From NCBI GenBank assembly GCA_029851945.1, contig JARKUZ010000046.1, positions 1 through 16,330 of the forward strand: 16,330 nt of DNA. The letters run 5' to 3'. Shown piece after piece: positions 14,495-16,330 of the stretch. The stretch's first letter is position 1; each line of letters starts with the position of its first letter. A program made the position numbers and the translations under genes. The notes under the pieces are model-generated. The model did not search any database and had not been told where the DNA came from. It saw nothing but the letters and a program-made list of their open reading frames with translations. The stretch comes from Terrisporobacter sp. Lineage in GTDB: Bacteria; Bacillota_A; Clostridia; Peptostreptococcales; Peptostreptococcaceae.

Positions 14495-15766
14495 ATGGAG
14501 AAGATTAAATTAGCTATAATTGGTGCTGGGCTTAGAGGAAGATATACTTATGGGAATTTTATAAAAGGAAATGATGATTTATGTGAAGTTGTAGCAGTGA
14601 TTGAAACTAAGAAGGGTAGAAGGGATATATTCAAAGAAAAATTTAATTTATCAGATGAAAAAGTATTTGATAATATAGGGAGCTTTTTTGCGGAAGAAAA
14701 AATGGCAGATGCAGTTATCATATGTAATTATGATAACATGCATTTTTATACTTCGACTTTAGCTCTAGAAAAAGGATATGATGTTCTAGTAGAAGGGCCA
14801 GTAGCAAATAGCTTAGATGGCTTAGCACATTTAAATGATATTTGTGATAAATATAGAGACAGAGTATTTATGGCATCTCTTCCTTTTAGATATTCATCAT
14901 TTTTTAATAAACTAAAGGAGATTATTGATAGTAAAGAATTGGGAGAATTAATTAACATCAATTATAATTCCCATATAGGATATGAAAAATTTGCTCATAA
15001 TTTTGTAAGAGGAAATTGGAGAATTGAAAGTGATACAGCTACATTAATGCTAACAAATAGTTGTTATGATTTAGATATATTATCCTATTTAACTAATTCT
15101 AATTATAAAAAAATATCTTCTTTTGGGAGATTAAATCACTTCAATAGAATGAATTTTGATGGGAATATGAGTAATGTTTGTAGTAGATGTGGATATTATG
15201 ATAAGTGTCCATATTGCGCTCAAAATATTTATTTAAAAGAAGATAAATTAATAAATAAATCACTACATATTGATCCTACTAAAGAGAATCTAAAAGAAAT
15301 ACTTGTAAATGGACCATATGGCAAATGTGTATACTTTTGTGATAATGATGTTTATGATAATGTAGTTTCTATTTTACAATTTGAAAATAATATTACAGCC
15401 TCTTTGAATATTTCTGCTTTTACAAAAGAAGAAAGGAGAAATATTAGACTAATGTTTAGCCACGGTGAAGTTTTTGCAGATTATGAAAAAAATACTATAA
15501 GCATTCATAAGTTTATAGATAAAGGCGAGCAAATAGTATGTATTGAAAAAGAAAATATAGATAAAAAACTAATAAAAGATTTTATAGCTAAGATTAAAAG
15601 CAGAGATACAGATAATATAAATTCTAGCGTGAAATCTTGTATAAATTCACATGTTACTGCTTTTGCAGGTGAGTTTGCAAATGTAAGTGAAAGTATAGTT
15701 AATATTGATAGTTTTTTTGAAGAAGCTATTCAAATGACAAAAACTATAGAGAGATTAATATTTTAA
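14495..15766 (+). CDS. Gfo/Idh/MocA-fold protein with degenerate active site
   Basis: This 423-residue soluble protein resembles NAD(P)-dependent sugar/inositol oxidoreductases. Residues 1-125 form a Rossmann fold (LAIIGAGLRGRY); the rest is the alpha/beta dimer domain. Two usual catalytic positions differ: the EKP lysine motif reads EGP (100-102), and the SCHDID segment reads SCYDLD (189-194), losing the His. A Cys cluster, CSRCGYYDKCPYC (Cys229, 232, 238, 241), could bind zinc. Activity is therefore doubtful; a binding or regulatory role is possible. The ATG at 14495 follows AAAGGGGA (14480-14487), itself inside a hairpin. It may be co-transcribed with the EamA gene, since no good promoter of its own is seen. 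Confidence 0.85.
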   Translation: MEKIKLAIIGAGLRGRYTYGNFIKGNDDLCEVVAVIETKKGRRDIFKEKFNLSDEKVFDNIGSFFAEEKMADAVIICNYDNMHFYTSTLALEKGYDVLVEGPVANSLDGLAHLNDICDKYRDRVFMASLPFRYSSFFNKLKEIIDSKELGELININYNSHIGYEKFAHNFVRGNWRIESDTATLMLTNSCYDLDILSYLTNSNYKKISSFGRLNHFNRMNFDGNMSNVCSRCGYYDKCPYCAQNIYLKEDKLINKSLHIDPTKENLKEILVNGPYGKCVYFCDNDVYDNVVSILQFENNITASLNISAFTKEERRNIRLMFSHGEVFADYEKNTISIHKFIDKGEQIVCIEKENIDKKLIKDFIAKIKSRDTDNINSSVKSCINSHVTAFAGEFANVSESIVNIDSFFEEAIQMTKTIERLIF

Positions 15767-15828
15767 AGATAAAAATTCGCTTTGATTATATCGCCAACGG
15801 CTTCGTCTGTTTATCAATGGCTAATGTT
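15767..15828. other. Unassigned non-coding stretch, richer in G+C
   Basis: Between the oxidoreductase stop and a long hairpin lies a segment with local pairing possibilities, GCCA/TGGC (15793-15796 with 15818-15821) and TTGAT/ATCAA (15782-15786 with 15813-15817). It is noticeably richer in G and C than neighbouring intergenic DNA. I see no ribosome site or frame. It could be a small RNA, a transposon remnant or a terminator region. Confidence 0.3.
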
Positions 15829-15869
15829 GGGATTATAAATTATCTACGATTCAGATAATTTATAATCCC
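15829..15869 (+). repeat. 17-bp perfect hairpin downstream of the oxidoreductase gene
   Basis: GGGATTATAAATTATCT (15829-15845) is exactly complementary to AGATAATTTATAATCCC (15853-15869) around a 7-nt loop. Only two T follow on the + strand, and no T-run on the reverse strand, so it is a poor intrinsic terminator despite the strong stem. It lies 62 nt after the stop codon. Confidence 0.8.
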
Positions 15870-15881
15870 TTAATATATAAA

Positions 15882-15913
15882 AAAGTCTATCATCTATATA
15901 GATGATAGACTTT
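15882..15913 (-). terminator. Terminator overlapping the stop of the right-edge gene
   Basis: A 32-nt perfect palindrome (16 bp per arm, centre between 15897 and 15898), which in RNA would fold with about a 4-nt loop. On the reverse strand it ends in a T-run (TTTTTT, 15884-15879) before ATAT. It includes the stop codon of the gene at 15912, so termination follows translation immediately. Confidence 0.8.
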
Positions 15914-16328
15914 AATTTTTGCTTACTATACTTAAAATTAAATAATCTGAGTATACATCTAATAAGTAGCATAGTACTACGAATAAAATTTGGTTGGCGG
16001 GGCTTATTACTATGCTATCCATGATATAGTCCACAAGACCTACAATAAAGGTTGAAAATGACAGATAAAGTATAAAATCTATGCAACGTTGTTGTTTGAA
16101 GGTAATATTACTTTTAGCCTTGAAAAGTCCAATTAAAAAAGAAATATAATAATTAGCTGGAAGAAGCATTATGTAGCACAGTATAAAAAAAATAATAGCA
16201 CTAAAATAAGATCTATACTGAAAACCTAAAAAAGACAAAAAAACTATGCCTGCAACAGTATAGATAATACCTTCGAATAACATCATAGTTATAATATATA
16301 AAAAAAATGAGAAAATACTTAGTTTTAT
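15912..16328 (-). CDS. YrvL-like membrane protein, 5' end outside the window
   Basis: The reverse frame is open from the right edge to a TAA at 15914-15912. The ATG pair at 16286-16281 has no ribosome site, and the frame continues upstream with hydrophobic codons (KLSIFSFFLYIIT) that complete the first helix, so the start lies outside. Four helices are visible: one through the ATG pair, then SAIIFFILCYIMLLPA, CIDFILYLSFSTFIVGLVDY and QILFVVLCYLLDVYSDYLIL. The loop LVDYIMDSIVISP followed by a helix ending in LLD resembles the YrvL family of Firmicute membrane proteins, described in Pfam as regulatory. That call is by resemblance only; the alternative is an unclassified membrane protein. Confidence 0.6.
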   Translation of the reverse strand: MKLSIFSFFLYIITMMLFEGIIYTVAGIVFLSFLGFQYRSYFSAIIFFILCYIMLLPANYYISFLIGLFKAKSNITFKQQRCIDFILYLSFSTFIVGLVDYIMDSIVISPANQILFVVLCYLLDVYSDYLILSIVSKN

Positions 16329-16330
16329 AA

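Overview
The window is AT-rich DNA with ATA/AGA-rich codon usage, strong AGGAGG ribosome sites, TTGACA/TATAAT-type promoters and many short hairpin-plus-T-run terminators. Together with the gene families present (clostridial parvulin, TSCPD protein, C_GCAxxG protein, GntR-RCK_C regulator, GlpK), this points to a low-GC Firmicute of class Clostridia, most like the Peptostreptococcaceae (Clostridioides/Paraclostridium type). That placement is an inference from protein style, not a match to a named genome. The DNA looks like ordinary chromosome made of small single-gene units. I see no phage genes, transposase, CRISPR array, tRNA or rRNA.

Layout. Positions 1-230 hold the 3' end of an amidase-like gene. 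Then come a cold-shock gene (csp-1, 370-570), an unrecognised reverse-strand gene (669-1433) and a divergent two-CBS-domain gene (1588-2016) with a perfect 7-1-7 palindrome at its predicted transcription start. Positions 2185-2331 are a yybP-ykoY (Mn2+) riboswitch with its own terminator, feeding a P2A-type Ca2+/Mn2+ ATPase (2363-4990). Reverse-strand genes for a cytoplasmic parvulin and a small five-helix membrane protein follow, then a TSCPD protein, a two-helix membrane protein, a C_GCAxxG redox-type protein behind a long structured leader, a small acidic protein, a secreted CAP-domain protein and a Cu/Zn superoxide dismutase without a signal peptide. Next are a DUF1294 membrane protein directly followed by a second cold-shock gene (10344-10890) and glycerol kinase (11098-12603). 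The right part holds a BusR-like GntR-RCK_C regulator diverging from an EamA transporter, a Gfo/Idh/MocA-fold protein that lacks the usual catalytic residues, and an edge-truncated YrvL-like membrane protein.

How it fits together. Most genes are monocistronic, and convergent neighbours share bidirectional terminators. The clearest regulatory unit is the Mn2+ riboswitch with its pump: the 3' strand of aptamer helix P1 is also the 5' arm of the terminator, so metal binding should permit pump expression, and the pump keeps only one of the two SERCA-type cation sites. Other suggestive units are DUF1294 + csp, which are fused in some proteobacteria; BusR-like regulator + EamA + degenerate oxidoreductase, with the oxidoreductase ribosome site buried in an 11-bp stem; and the unexplained hairpin cluster at 15767-15911. 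I found no convincing wholly new system; the best leads are listed as findings.
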